NCBI RefSeq assembly: GCF_004193175.1
Contig: NZ_SAUH01000001.1
Coordinates: 4,559,501-4,623,500 of the forward strand
Direction of reading: 5' to 3'
Length of the DNA: 64,000 nucleotides
Origin: Streptomyces sp. RFCAC02
Lineage (GTDB): Bacteria; Actinomycetota; Actinomycetes; Streptomycetales; Streptomycetaceae
Under the pieces are notes generated by a model. It was not told the origin of the DNA and made no database searches. It worked only from the letters and a program-made list of their open reading frames with translations. Of this stretch, positions 43,323-53,864 are shown in pieces (within the stretch, counting starts at the first letter, position 1; each line of letters opens with the position of its first letter). A program made the translations under genes and the position numbers.

Positions 43323-44461
43323 TCACTTGCGCCGCCGGTAGAACGGCAGGTCCACCACGTCGTACGGCTCCCGCGCGCCCCGGATGTCCACCGCCACACC
43401 GTCACCGCCCGGCGTCGCGTGCCCGGCTGCCACGTACGCCATCGCGATGGGCCGCCCCAGCGTCGGCGACGGCGCCCCCGACGTCACCTCGCCGATCACC
43501 TCGCCCGCCGCGTCCACCACCGCGTACCCGGCGCGCGGCACACGCCGCCCCCGCGCGCGGCGAGCCCGACCAGGACGCGCGGCCCCCCGCCGGCGGCCCG
43601 TTCACCGCCCGCCTCCGCCTTCGCCGCCACCAGCGCGGCCCGCCCGACGAAGTCCCCCGGCTTGCCGAACGCGACGACCCGCCCGAGCCCCGCGTCGAAC
43701 GGCGTGACCTCCGCCGTCAGCTCGTGCCCGTACAGCGGCATGCCCGCTTCGAGGCGCAGCGTGTCCCGGCACGCGAGACCGCACGGCACGAGCCCGTCGT
43801 CCCGCCCCGCCTCCGTCAGCGCCTCCCACAGCGCGGGCGCGTCACCCGGCGCGCAGAACAGCTCGAACCCGTCCTCACCGGTGTAGCCCGTGCGCGCGAT
43901 CATCACCGGCCGCCCCGCCACGTCCCCCGGCAGCCCGGCGTAGTACCGCAGCCCGCCCAGGTCGGCGTCCGTGAGCCGCGTCAGGATCTCCTGCGCGCGC
44001 GGCCCCTGCACGGCGAGCAGCGCGTACGCGTCCCGGTCGTCGCGGACCGCCGCGTCGAAGCCGGCCGCCCGCTCGCGCAGGGCGGCCAGGACGGTCCCGG
44101 CGTTGGAGGCGTTCGCGACGACGAGGTACGTGTCGTCCGCCGTCCGGTACACGATCAGGTCGTCGACGATGCCGCCGTCCGGCGCGCAGATCATCGTGTA
44201 CCGCGCCCGGCCGACCGCCAGCGCGGAGAGGTGCCCGACCAGTGCGTGGTCGAGGAACGCGCCCGCCTGCGCGCCCGTGACGGTGAGTTCGCCCATGTGG
44301 GAGAGGTCGAAGAGGCCGGCCGCCGTCCGCACGGCCTGGTGCTCGGCGCGCTCGCTGCCGTACCGCAGCGGCATGCGCCAGCCGGCGAAGTCGGTCATGA
44401 CCGCGCCGAGCGCGGTGTGCGTCGCGTCGAGGGCGGTGCTGCGGAGGATGTCGTCCGGCAT
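43323..44461 (-). CDS. gcvT: Glycine cleavage aminomethyltransferase (T protein), with an apparent -1 frameshift
   Basis: Transfers the methylene carbon from the H-protein-bound intermediate to tetrahydrofolate. ATG 44461 ([20 protein letters not shown]) follows GGGAG. Residues up to about 300 contain [36 protein letters not shown] and [15 protein letters not shown]. The frame then breaks at the C/G-run around 43547-43552. The rest ([20 protein letters not shown], then the family C-terminus to DLPFYRRRK) is in another frame to the stop at 43323. One extra base restores a ~379-residue protein. The riboswitch, start and downstream gcvH are intact, so I suspect a sequence error. Confidence 0.88.
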
Positions 44462-44521
44462 GGGCGGGCTCCCGGTGAGGCGGAACGGAGGGCTGGGCGG
44501 TCGGTCGGGGGAACGGCCAGG

Positions 44522-44733
44522 CCCTCCCCATCTGTCATCTGCACCTGAGAGGTTCGCCGTGCAGGCCCGGGAGACGGGCCGGCGGCTTGCACCGTGGGTG
44601 GGACGCGCCCGCGCCGTGGCGGGATCGGTCCGCTTTCCAGATTCGCCTTCCGCGCGCGGTATCGGGGCCTGAGAGATTCAAGGGAGGACTTGCTCCTTCG
44701 GCGCCCCGGTCGCGCCGGGGACTCTCCCGCGCG
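44522..44733 (-). ncRNA. Tandem glycine riboswitch
   Basis: Reading the minus strand, aptamer 1 shows CGCGGGAGAG at about 44733-44723, then GCGCCGAAGGAGCAAG at about 44703-44688, and AATCTCTCAGGCCC at about 44673-44659. Aptamer 2 ends with GGCGAACCTCTCAGG (about 44559-44545) and a final GATGACAGATGGGGAGG. These are the conserved blocks of the glycine riboswitch (GGAGAG, GCCGAAGGAGCAA, CTCTCAGG), in two copies. It lies 60 bp upstream of gcvT, so glycine should switch on gcvT-gcvH expression (family knowledge). The expression platform may be the GGGAG ribosome-site region. Confidence 0.93.
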
Positions 44734-44821
44734 GGGTCGAACGGCCGGTATGCGGTTGTCGGCACATCATCGCACGAACCACCGCGCACGGCCGGACGGG
44801 CTCAGCCGTTAGGGTGCGTGC

Positions 44822-45589
44822 ATGACCGTTCCCAGGCAGCAGCCAGGCTTCGGCGGCGGATGGCCGAGCAACGAGCTGGAAGAGGTTCTCGCCGGTTCCC
44901 TCGGTGTACCCGACGCGGGACCCCGGCTGCTGAAGACCCTGGCCCGCAGCGCCCTGTGGGTGCCGCTCCCCGAGGGCGGCGGCCGCGAGAGCCGCACCCT
45001 CGACCTGCCGACCGTGCAGGTGAACGGCGGCACGTTCGTCCCGGTGTTCAGCTCGGCCGAGCAGTTGCACCTGGGCGGCGCCTCGCACCTGCCGTTCGCC
45101 GTCGCGCCCGCCTGGGAGTTCGCGCGCGGCCTGCCGCCGGGGATCGGCGTCGCCCTGAACCCGGGCGGCACCGTCGGCCTGCCCGTCCCGCCCGGCGCCG
45201 TCGCCGAACTGTGCCGCGCCACCCCGGGCGAACGGCTGCCCGGCGTGCCCACCGGCGCCCGGATGCGTCTTTTCCAGCCGGACTGGCAGGACGACCCCGT
45301 CGACTTCCTCGGCGCCGTCACCGGCGAGCTGTCCGCACTGCCCGGCGTCCGGTCCGCGCGGCGCGGCCTGGCCAGCGCCGAGGGCGCCGCGCCGGCGCTG
45401 TACGTCGGCGTAGAACTCGACGGCCTGGACGACGGCCACCGCCTCGCCGTGCACGACGCCCTCGGCCGCGCGCTGGCCCGTCACCCGGTCGTGTGGCCGG
45501 TACAGCTCGTGCTGCTGGATGCGGCCGACGACCCTGTGGTGGACTGGCTGAGGGAGTGCGTCCAGCCGTTCTACATCCGTGGTGTCTGA
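44822..45589 (+). CDS. SseB-like protein, copy 1
   Basis: 255-residue protein of the 'enhanced serine sensitivity' SseB family. ATG 44822 begins MTVPRQQPGFGGGWPSNELE. The N-terminal SseB domain holds the LWVPLP and FVPVFSSAEQL motifs, and the C-terminal domain starts at RMRLFQPDWQDDP and ends VDWLRECVQPFYIRGV. The biochemical role is not known in actinomycetes. The name comes from an E. coli phenotype. It is divergent from the glycine riboswitch and gcvT, which may be meaningful because serine and glycine are interconverted. A homologue follows directly. Confidence 0.85.
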   Translation: MTVPRQQPGFGGGWPSNELEEVLAGSLGVPDAGPRLLKTLARSALWVPLPEGGGRESRTLDLPTVQVNGGTFVPVFSSAEQLHLGGASHLPFAVAPAWEFARGLPPGIGVALNPGGTVGLPVPPGAVAELCRATPGERLPGVPTGARMRLFQPDWQDDPVDFLGAVTGELSALPGVRSARRGLASAEGAAPALYVGVELDGLDDGHRLAVHDALGRALARHPVVWPVQLVLLDAADDPVVDWLRECVQPFYIRGV

Positions 45590-45642
45590 GGCCCCGGGCG
45601 CCATGTCACGCGCAGCCGAACCAGCGAGGAGGAACGGCCCAG

Positions 45643-46410
45643 GTGAGTGCGGCGCACGAGATCGATGACCTGCTCCCCCTGATCACGCCCGACCGCCTGG
45701 ACGCCTACGAGGACCTCCTCGCGGCCCTCGCCCGCAGCGACGTCCTCATGCTCCTGTGGGACGGCAAGCCGGGCGAGCCGGACGCCCAGTACGGCAGCGT
45801 CGAGATCGCGGGCCACGGCTACGCCCCCTGCGTGACGTCCGCCCGCGAGCTGGCGGTCAGCGGCTGGACCCGCGAGCACGAGGTCATCGGTGGCCGCGAC
45901 ATCGCCGCCGCCCTCTTCCCCGAACACTGGGGCCTGTGGCTGAATCCCCACGCCCCCGGCGGTGGCCTCGGCATTCCCTGGCTCGACCTGCGGCGGATAG
46001 CGGGCGGCCTCGACCGGCTCCCGGCCGGTCCGCTGCGCATCGGTGAGCCGTCGGTCCGCGCCGACGCGTTCTACGACCTCCTGGTCCAGCGTGCCCGCCG
46101 CACTCCGGCGCTGCGGAGCCTGCGGCGCGGCTGGGTGCGGCCGGCCGTGGGGGCGGCGTACCTCGTGATCGGGCTCGACGTGGACGACTCGGGGGACGAG
46201 GCGGCCGAGGCCGTGCGGCAGATGATGCTGGAGGCGGTCCCCGCCGTCCCCGAGGGGCTGCCGGTCGGCACGGTCGCCATGGCCGACGCGTACGACCCGG
46301 TGGCGATGTGGCTGCGGGCGAACGCGCGGCCGTTCTACGACCGCGACGCGCCGGGCCAGGACCCGGCCGACCTGCGGCAGCACGGCTACGGCTACCCCCG
46401 CCCGCACTGA
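45643..46410 (+). CDS. SseB-like protein, copy 2
   Basis: 255 residues from GTG 45643, with GAGGAGG at 45626. The C-terminal domain parallels copy 1: ALRSLRRGWVRPAVGAAYLVIGLDVDD here and GVRSARRGLASAEGAAPALYVGVELDG in copy 1; both end in WLR-[AE]-PFY. The N-terminal half is more diverged (LLPLITPDRLDAYEDLLAAL, MLLWDGKPGEPDAQYG). 53 bp separate it from copy 1, so they are probably co-transcribed paralogues that could form a hetero-oligomer. No catalytic motif is evident. Confidence 0.8.
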   Translation: MSAAHEIDDLLPLITPDRLDAYEDLLAALARSDVLMLLWDGKPGEPDAQYGSVEIAGHGYAPCVTSARELAVSGWTREHEVIGGRDIAAALFPEHWGLWLNPHAPGGGLGIPWLDLRRIAGGLDRLPAGPLRIGEPSVRADAFYDLLVQRARRTPALRSLRRGWVRPAVGAAYLVIGLDVDDSGDEAAEAVRQMMLEAVPAVPEGLPVGTVAMADAYDPVAMWLRANARPFYDRDAPGQDPADLRQHGYGYPRPH

Positions 46411-46419
46411 GCGCCCCCC

Positions 46420-46443
46420 GTTTCGTCCGGCGTTCCCGGGTTA
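46420..46443 (+). promoter_or_regulatory. Stress-sigma-type promoter upstream of dps
   Basis: GTTT at 46420-46423, a 14-base spacer, then GGGTTA at 46438-46443, close to the general-stress sigma (SigB group) pattern G-TT-N14-16-GGGTAY. A second weaker hexamer, GGGTAG, is at 46453. Dps genes in Streptomyces are known to be stress-controlled, which fits, but a single near-match in GC-rich DNA is weak evidence. Confidence 0.4.
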
Positions 46444-46485
46444 ACCGGATCCGGGTAGGCACATCACCACGAAAGGGGACGCCGC

Positions 46486-46959
46486 ATGAACGCCGTGAAG
46501 AGTACGCTGCCGGACGCCGCGCTCAAGACGGTCGGCGAGGCGCTCCAGGGCGCGCTCGTGGACCTGGTCGACCTGTCGCTGGTCGCGAAGCAGACGCACT
46601 GGAACGTCATCGGTCCCCGGTTCCGCTCGATCCACCTGCAGCTCGACGAGGTCGTCTCCTCGGCCCGGGAGCACTCGGACACGGTCGCCGAGCGCGCCGC
46701 CGCCCTCGGGATCTCCCCGGACGGCCGCGCCGCCACTGTCGCGAAGGGCACGAGCATCGGCTCGGTCGCGGAGGGCTGGCAGCGGGACACCGACGCCGTG
46801 GCGACCATGGTCGACGCGCTGAACGCCGTGATCGTCCGCATGCGCGACCGCATGGCGGACGCCGGCGAGGCGGACCGGGTGACGGAGGACCTGCTGATCT
46901 CGATCACGCAGGATCTCGAGAAGCACCACTGGATGTTCCAGGCGGAGAACGCCACCTGA
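46486..46959 (+). CDS. dps: Dps-family DNA-binding ferritin-like protein
   Basis: 157-residue Dps protein, which oxidises and stores iron and protects DNA in the nucleoid during stress. ATG 46486 follows GAAAGGGGA. The ferroxidase motif is complete: KQTHWNVIGPRFRSIHLQLD with downstream His, Asp and acidic residues (LDEVVSSAREHSD). The tail is short and uncharged, unlike the long Lys-rich tails in some Dps proteins, so DNA binding may be weak. A strong bidirectional hairpin follows the stop. Confidence 0.95.
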   Translation: MNAVKSTLPDAALKTVGEALQGALVDLVDLSLVAKQTHWNVIGPRFRSIHLQLDEVVSSAREHSDTVAERAAALGISPDGRAATVAKGTSIGSVAEGWQRDTDAVATMVDALNAVIVRMRDRMADAGEADRVTEDLLISITQDLEKHHWMFQAENAT

Positions 46960-46989
46960 GACGACCGGAACGACTCCGGAGCGCCGTGC

Positions 46990-47037
46990 GCGGCGAGGCC
47001 CGGGCGCATCCATCGCGGTGCGCCCGGGCCTCGCCGC
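46990..47037. terminator. Strong bidirectional terminator
   Basis: A 19-bp perfect stem: GCGGCGAGGCCCGGGCGCA (46990-47008) pairs with its complement at 47019-47037 around a 10-base loop. It sits between the stop of dps and the stop of the convergent hypothetical gene. Confidence 0.85.
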
Positions 47038-47042
47038 GTCCG

Positions 47043-47513
47043 TCAGATCTCCTGCGGCATGTCGTAGGCCGGACCGGGGGATTTGCCGGGGCCGGCGGCG
47101 TGGACGAACGGTGTGAAGATCTTGGCGCCGTTGTGGAACGCGCAGCCGACGCCGGGTGTCTTCGGCGCCTGCTCCCGGTCGGAGTAGGCCCAGCAGCGGG
47201 CCATCTCGCGGAGACCGGTGTTGGTCAGCAGGGCGGCCAGGTGCCGTTCGACGTCCGTCAACGCGACTCGGCCTTCCCCCAGTTCGGGTACGGTCACCGG
47301 CTCCGGGGCGTCTTTCTCGACCGGCTCCTCCGGCCCGTCGTACCGGTCGCCCTCGCGCGCCTGCGCGGTGATCGCGTGCCGGATCTCGGCGCCCGACGGC
47401 AGGTGGAGCCGGACACCGTGGGGCCGGGTGGTGCCGTCCGCCCACGGTTCGGCCCGGAGACCGGCGGCCTGGTACGTGGCGATGGCGAACTGCTGGAAGC
47501 GCTCGGGACGCAT
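47043..47513 (-). CDS. Hypothetical protein
   Basis: 156 residues from ATG 47513, with AGGAGGGG about twelve bases upstream. It reads as a soluble protein: an N-terminal MRPERFQQFAIATYQAAG helix, then a strand-rich HGVRLHLPSGAEIRHAITAQ, an acidic Pro/Glu linker and a C-terminal part with two cysteines (MARCWAY, GVGCAFHNGAKIF). I do not recognise the family. It is the last gene of the accessory-looking minus-strand block, and the strong terminator lies past its stop. Confidence 0.7.
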   Translation of the reverse strand: MRPERFQQFAIATYQAAGLRAEPWADGTTRPHGVRLHLPSGAEIRHAITAQAREGDRYDGPEEPVEKDAPEPVTVPELGEGRVALTDVERHLAALLTNTGLREMARCWAYSDREQAPKTPGVGCAFHNGAKIFTPFVHAAGPGKSPGPAYDMPQEI

Positions 47514-47652
47514 CGGCTGTCGGGTCCCCTCCTGTTGTGACGGACGGTGCGCAGTCTAAGGCGGAGAGTGCGCATGGCGGTGGGAAACCGGGAACACGGA
47601 CGGGTGGGTGGCGGCGCCTCCGGCTCATGGCCGGCGCGGGGGCGCCGCCGGT

Positions 47653-47769
47653 TCAGGGGGTGTCGTGGTCGAGTGCTCGGGCGACGGTGCGGGCGATGTG
47701 GAACGTGAGCCCGGTCCACGCGACGAGCGCGCCGCTCGCCAGCCCGAGGACGATCCAGGCTGCGGTCAC
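47653..47769 (-). CDS. Small single-pass membrane protein (38 aa)
   Basis: GTG 47769 opens a 38-codon frame reading VTAAWIVLGLASGALVAWTG and then LTFHIARTVARALDHDTP. One clear transmembrane helix with a short charged C-terminus. Its start overlaps the stop of the preceding gene by 4 nt (GTGA), the same arrangement as the three genes before it, which is the best argument that it is translated. Function unknown. Confidence 0.6.
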   Translation of the reverse strand: MTAAWIVLGLASGALVAWTGLTFHIARTVARALDHDTP

Positions 47770-48518
47770 CGGTCGCCCTCGGGAACCACGTCACGGACGG
47801 CGGTGCGCAGGACATCGACGGCGTCGGCGGCGATGGCGCGGGCGGCGTCGCGTTCCAGGTCGGCCGTCGTCCGTGCGGTGGCGAGGGTGGCGGCGGGCCA
47901 GAGTCGGTCCACGGCGGGCTGTACGTCGGCCAACTGGTCCTCGTCCAGATCGGCGAGCCGCCGCACGAGTTCCGTCGGAACAACGTCCGGCCAGTAGTGG
48001 AGGTCCCCCCGGCTGCTGCTCGGGTGGGCGAGGAACGGAACAAGCCGCTGCTCCACCAGACACGGGCGGCACGCCTGGAACCCACGCCCGGGACCGGCCG
48101 TCGCCTCCCCCGCGGCGACGGTTGTCAGTGGCCCGGTGGTGGTCTCGCAATACATGCACAACGGCCCGGGCGCGGCATCGACGGCGGCCCGCAGTTCGTC
48201 CACGGCTGCTGTGATCCCGTGCTCGGCCTTCGCACGCACCGCGACGAACAGGCGGGTCACCACCGGCTGGAGCGTCACCCCCGGCGCCAGGTCGGCCAAC
48301 CGCACCACCAAGTCGTCCGGCACCTCGTCCGGCCACTGGTGCGGCTCACCCCAACTCGACACGGGGTGGTGGACGACCGGGATGAGACGACAGGCCAGCA
48401 GACACGGACGACACGCGTGCTGCGACCACCCGGCCGCCGACTCCGCCTGCATCAACGAGATCACCGTCAACGCCGGACCGGTCTCCCCACACCCACCACA
48501 ACGAAGATTCATGCTCAC
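47766..48518 (-). CDS. Hypothetical protein with a duplicated CxxC / WPD domain
   Basis: 250 residues from GTG 48518 (GGAGG seven bases upstream; an in-frame ATG is at 48512). Two similar halves, each built as CxxC, about 25-30 residues, CRPCL-x3-RL-x-P-x3-HP-x-SS-x-G-x2-H-x-WPD-x-VP-x2-LV-x-RLADL, then a helical stretch. Examples are CRPCLLACRLIPVVHHP and CRPCLVEQRLVPFLAHP. Two four-cysteine zinc-ribbon-like sites are predicted. It may bind nucleic acid or protein, but I do not know the family. It sits in the middle of a chain of GTGA-overlapping genes. Confidence 0.75.
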   Translation of the reverse strand: MSMNLRCGGCGETGPALTVISLMQAESAAGWSQHACRPCLLACRLIPVVHHPVSSWGEPHQWPDEVPDDLVVRLADLAPGVTLQPVVTRLFVAVRAKAEHGITAAVDELRAAVDAAPGPLCMYCETTTGPLTTVAAGEATAGPGRGFQACRPCLVEQRLVPFLAHPSSSRGDLHYWPDVVPTELVRRLADLDEDQLADVQPAVDRLWPAATLATARTTADLERDAARAIAADAVDVLRTAVRDVVPEGDR

Positions 48519-48730
48519 GCCCCCGCCTCCGACTCGTCCGTGCTCTGGCCGGCCGATGCGCGCGGCGCGGAACCGAGCGGCACGACCGGCCCTTCCAGGC
48601 CGGTGATGACGGTGATGTGCGGGTTCTCCTCCCGCCTCGGGGCGGGAGTCAGGACAGGGCCGGCGTAATATCCGGACGCCGCATCCGCGATCGCTGCTCG
48701 CCGCGTCCTGGGCATGCCGCTGCCGCTCAC
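48515..48730 (-). CDS. Small hypothetical protein (71 aa)
   Basis: GTG 48730 to a stop at 48515. The sequence MSGSGMPRTRRAAIADAASG begins with a basic segment, followed by a Pro-rich middle and an acidic Ser/Glu tail. Both ends overlap neighbours by 4 nt (GTGA), which supports coupled translation. No motif recognised. Could also start at the internal ATG five codons on. Confidence 0.6.
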   Translation of the reverse strand: MSGSGMPRTRRAAIADAASGYYAGPVLTPAPRREENPHITVITGLEGPVVPLGSAPRASAGQSTDESEAGA

Positions 48731-49011
48731 CGGCCGGTCTCCTGCTTGCGCGTCGAGGCGGAGAGAAGGCGGTGCAGCTCGCGGACGAGCTGCGCCGCGT
48801 CCTCATGGGTCATGACCAGCTCGGCCACGCCGAGGTCCATACCGTCCCTGTGTACCCGCAGGGACAGCGCGATGCGTCCGGCCTCGGTGAGTCGTGTGGG
48901 CTGCGGGCCGCGCTCGACACGCATGCCCTGAGCCGGGTTCGCGGTGATCCCCGCCGCTCGTTTCTGAATTGCCGTCATGTTGCTGATAGTGGTCGCAACG
49001 TGACTCTGCAT
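48727..49011 (-). CDS. Small hypothetical protein (94 aa)
   Basis: ATG 49011, with GGAAG upstream inside a CCGGAA-AAATC-TTCCGG hairpin at 49014-49030. It begins MQSHVATTISNMTAIQKRAA. The core is a beta-rich part (RIALSLRVHRDGMDLGVAELVMTH, an almost unbroken strand pattern) and a terminal helix (EDAAQLVRELHRLLSAST). Such a compact protein may act as a partner of the XRE regulator 36 bp upstream. Function unknown. First of the four GTGA-linked small genes. Confidence 0.65.
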   Translation of the reverse strand: MQSHVATTISNMTAIQKRAAGITANPAQGMRVERGPQPTRLTEAGRIALSLRVHRDGMDLGVAELVMTHEDAAQLVRELHRLLSASTRKQETGR

Positions 49012-49047
49012 CCCGGAAAAATCTTCCGGGGTGCAGTGGCTTCCGGG

Positions 49048-50286
49048 TCAGGCTGTGGCGAGCACCCCCACATGCTGCGCAAGATCGCGCAGGTCAGCAC
49101 GGTACTGCGGCCGTTCCCGCTTCATGAGGTGCTGTACTGCTTCACGCACAAGAGGGAAGTACTGGATCTCCTCGGGTGACGCCTCGCGGATCTTTTTCAG
49201 CATGTAGATGGTCGCGAAATCGTCGCCGACCAGTCGGTTCGCGTGCATGACTTCGACCAGGTAGCGGGTTGTCCGCTCCAGGGGGAGGACCCCGCCGGGC
49301 TCCGGTACTTCGACATCGTCCGCCAGGCGCAGCGCTTCCGCCGCGTCTCCTTCCTCGGCCGCCAGGTGCACGGCGTGCATCTTGACGTTCGTCGGGCCGA
49401 ACGCGGTGTGCCAGTCGTTCCGGTCATGCCCGATCCGGTCGGCGATCCTGTCCGCCTCCCGCAAGAGGTCCCACGCGGCGGGCGCATTGCTGCCTCGCAC
49501 GGCCGCGATGACGCCGACGAGGTGGAGCGCGCCGTATGCGGACAGGTGGTCCTGAGTCGCGTCGTCTCCGGGGCGGACGTGCTCGATGGTGGAACGCGCG
49601 AGGTCCAGCGACTCCCGCACGTCCCCCGAGCTGACGAGAATGCCGGCGACATTCCAGGCCGCCGCTGCGATCAGCGTCGGGTCGCCTGTCTCGTCCGCGA
49701 TCTGCATCGCCCGGTCCGCCGCCAGGAGGGAAAGCTTCCGCTCGCCCACACGTCGCAGGTACACCTGATGGAGGTGCAGCAGTGACACGATCGCGCGAAC
49801 GGCTCCCGTCTCATCAGCACCCGTCGTGCTGCGCAGTGTCAGGTACGCCTCGGCCAGCAGTCCCGGCAGCAGCCCGCCCACTGGGCCGTACCGCTCGGTC
49901 TGGGTTTCGTAGATCCGCCATGCCTCCGTGACCCGTTTGCTCAGCTCCAGGACGGTCAGGGGGTCGCCCGGCAAGTTCCGGCTGAGCAGGCTGGGCGGAG
50001 TGTTGAGAGCACGCCGGATGCCGGGGACGGCTGGATGCTCCGGGCTGCCCGTGAGACTGAGGTTGACGGATGGCCCGATCAGGTCGCTGAGGTCCGTCAC
50101 GCCGAGGACGCGCCCGACGTCCAGGAGCAGGGACAGACGGTCAACCGGGATGAGGTCGCGCTCGACCTTCGAGACCCAGTCCTCGGAGCGGCCGATGAGG
50201 CCGCCCAATACGGCTTGGCTCTTACCGCTCTTGATCCGGTAGTACCTGATGCGTTTGCCGATGGACAGCTCTGGAACGTCGATCAT
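49048..50286 (-). CDS. XRE-family transcriptional regulator with TPR-like C-terminus
   Basis: 412 residues from ATG 50286, with AGGGGGA upstream. Residues ~8-70 are a Cro/CI-type helix-turn-helix (GKRIRYYRIKSGKSQAVLGG, then RSEDWVSKVERDLIPVDRL). The rest is helical repeats that look like TPRs (LLAADRAMQIADETGDPTLI, ALHLVGVIAAVRGSNAPAAW). Regulators of this size and shape are widespread in streptomycetes, often beside small partner genes; here the partners appear to be the GTGA-linked chain downstream. A ligand or peptide signal sensed by the repeat domain is plausible but unproven. Confidence 0.88.
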   Translation of the reverse strand: MIDVPELSIGKRIRYYRIKSGKSQAVLGGLIGRSEDWVSKVERDLIPVDRLSLLLDVGRVLGVTDLSDLIGPSVNLSLTGSPEHPAVPGIRRALNTPPSLLSRNLPGDPLTVLELSKRVTEAWRIYETQTERYGPVGGLLPGLLAEAYLTLRSTTGADETGAVRAIVSLLHLHQVYLRRVGERKLSLLAADRAMQIADETGDPTLIAAAAWNVAGILVSSGDVRESLDLARSTIEHVRPGDDATQDHLSAYGALHLVGVIAAVRGSNAPAAWDLLREADRIADRIGHDRNDWHTAFGPTNVKMHAVHLAAEEGDAAEALRLADDVEVPEPGGVLPLERTTRYLVEVMHANRLVGDDFATIYMLKKIREASPEEIQYFPLVREAVQHLMKRERPQYRADLRDLAQHVGVLATA

Positions 50287-50527
50287 GAATCCCCCTTCGG
50301 GGTGTGAGCACTCAACGCCCAGAGTACGACCGGAAGTCAGGGGCGACGGGAATACTGGTGCAGCCATCCCCTTCGGGGACTTCCCACAACGGCCCCGCGC
50401 ACAGGGGACCATTGCGCTGTTGGGATGAACGCCGGGGCACTGGCTCCATGGGGGGGGCACGGGGGCGGGCGACTGGAGTGCTGCGATCGCGGCACTGTCC
50501 CAGTGATCAGGCGACCCAGTGCCGTGA

Positions 50528-50710
50528 TCAGTCGCCGCCGCCGTCACCACCGTCGCCATGGCCGCCGTCGCTCCTGCCGAAGTCGCCGCCCGCTCCGTCG
50601 TGGGGTGGGCATGAGGAGCTGCCGTTTCCCCCGTTGTCGATCTCGAAGAACCAGATCAGCGGCCCGGCGATGGCCAGAACGACGATGATCCCCACCACGA
50701 GTTCCGCCAT
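50528..50710 (-). CDS. Small membrane protein with Gly/Asp-rich tail
   Basis: 60 residues from ATG 50710, with GGGAGGGAAAG ideally placed. MAELVVGIIVVLAIAGPLIW forms one transmembrane helix; the outer or inner tail is Gly/Asp/His-rich (GGDFGRSDGGHGDGGDGGGD). The nucleotide repeat encoding the tail explains its composition. Similar 'helix plus glycine-rich tail' proteins are common in streptomycetes with no known role. Confidence 0.7.
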   Translation of the reverse strand: MAELVVGIIVVLAIAGPLIWFFEIDNGGNGSSSCPPHDGAGGDFGRSDGGHGDGGDGGGD

Positions 50711-50836
50711 GGCTTTCCCTCCCGGCCGCCGCGTGGCGGCCCATGTTCCCGGTGTACCCGGGACGACGCCGGTTCGGTTCAACGGCTTTGTGTGAAGGCG
50801 TGGTTGGGAATGTGGTGAGTATGGCATGGTGATGTG

Positions 50837-51046
50837 GTGACCGAAGATCTCATGCGACAGCTCGCCGCTGCGCAGGCCGTGCTGGCCCAGCGGCGTCAGG
50901 AGGCGGACGACGCCGCCCGTGAGTTGCGGGCCGCCATCGTCGCCGCCGCCCGTGGCGGGGTCATGCAGCGGGCCATCGTCGACGCCACCGGTCTCTCCCG
51001 CGAACACGTCCGGCGCATCTGCCGGGACGCGGGCTACAAGCCCTGA
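50837..51046 (+). CDS. Small HTH-like protein (69 aa)
   Basis: GTG 50837 (or 50834). A coiled-coil-like N-terminus (MRQLAAAQAVLAQRRQEADD and on) leads into a predicted helix-turn-helix: AARGGVMQRAIVDATGLSRE with HVRRICRDAGYKP. This matches small phage- or plasmid-derived DNA-binding proteins seen in Streptomyces. No clear ribosome site precedes it, so it may be leaderless or weakly made. Confidence 0.65.
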   Translation: MTEDLMRQLAAAQAVLAQRRQEADDAARELRAAIVAAARGGVMQRAIVDATGLSREHVRRICRDAGYKP

Positions 51047-51065
51047 ACGACCGTCCCCGCGCCGG

Positions 51066-53719
<2,654 letters not shown>

Positions 53720-53765
53720 GGTGAAACAGCTTAGCGGTCGTGAGAGGGCTTCACGGCGGAGTCTT

Positions 53766-53799
53766 GTTAGGGGGCGTAACTTTAGTTATTGTCTCTAAC
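53766..53799. promoter_or_regulatory. Candidate TetR operator
   Basis: TAACTTTAGTTA at 53777-53788 is an exact 12-bp palindrome, set inside a wider pair GTTAG (53766-53770) and CTAAC (53795-53799). The low GC here and its place between divergent tetR and the epimerase gene make it a likely operator overlapping both promoters. Confidence 0.65.
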
Positions 53800-53864
53800 G
53801 AAAGCGATCGGGTCGCTCCTCGGGCGGCGCCGTGCCGTCCGGACCGGTCGCGAGAGGGGTTCCC

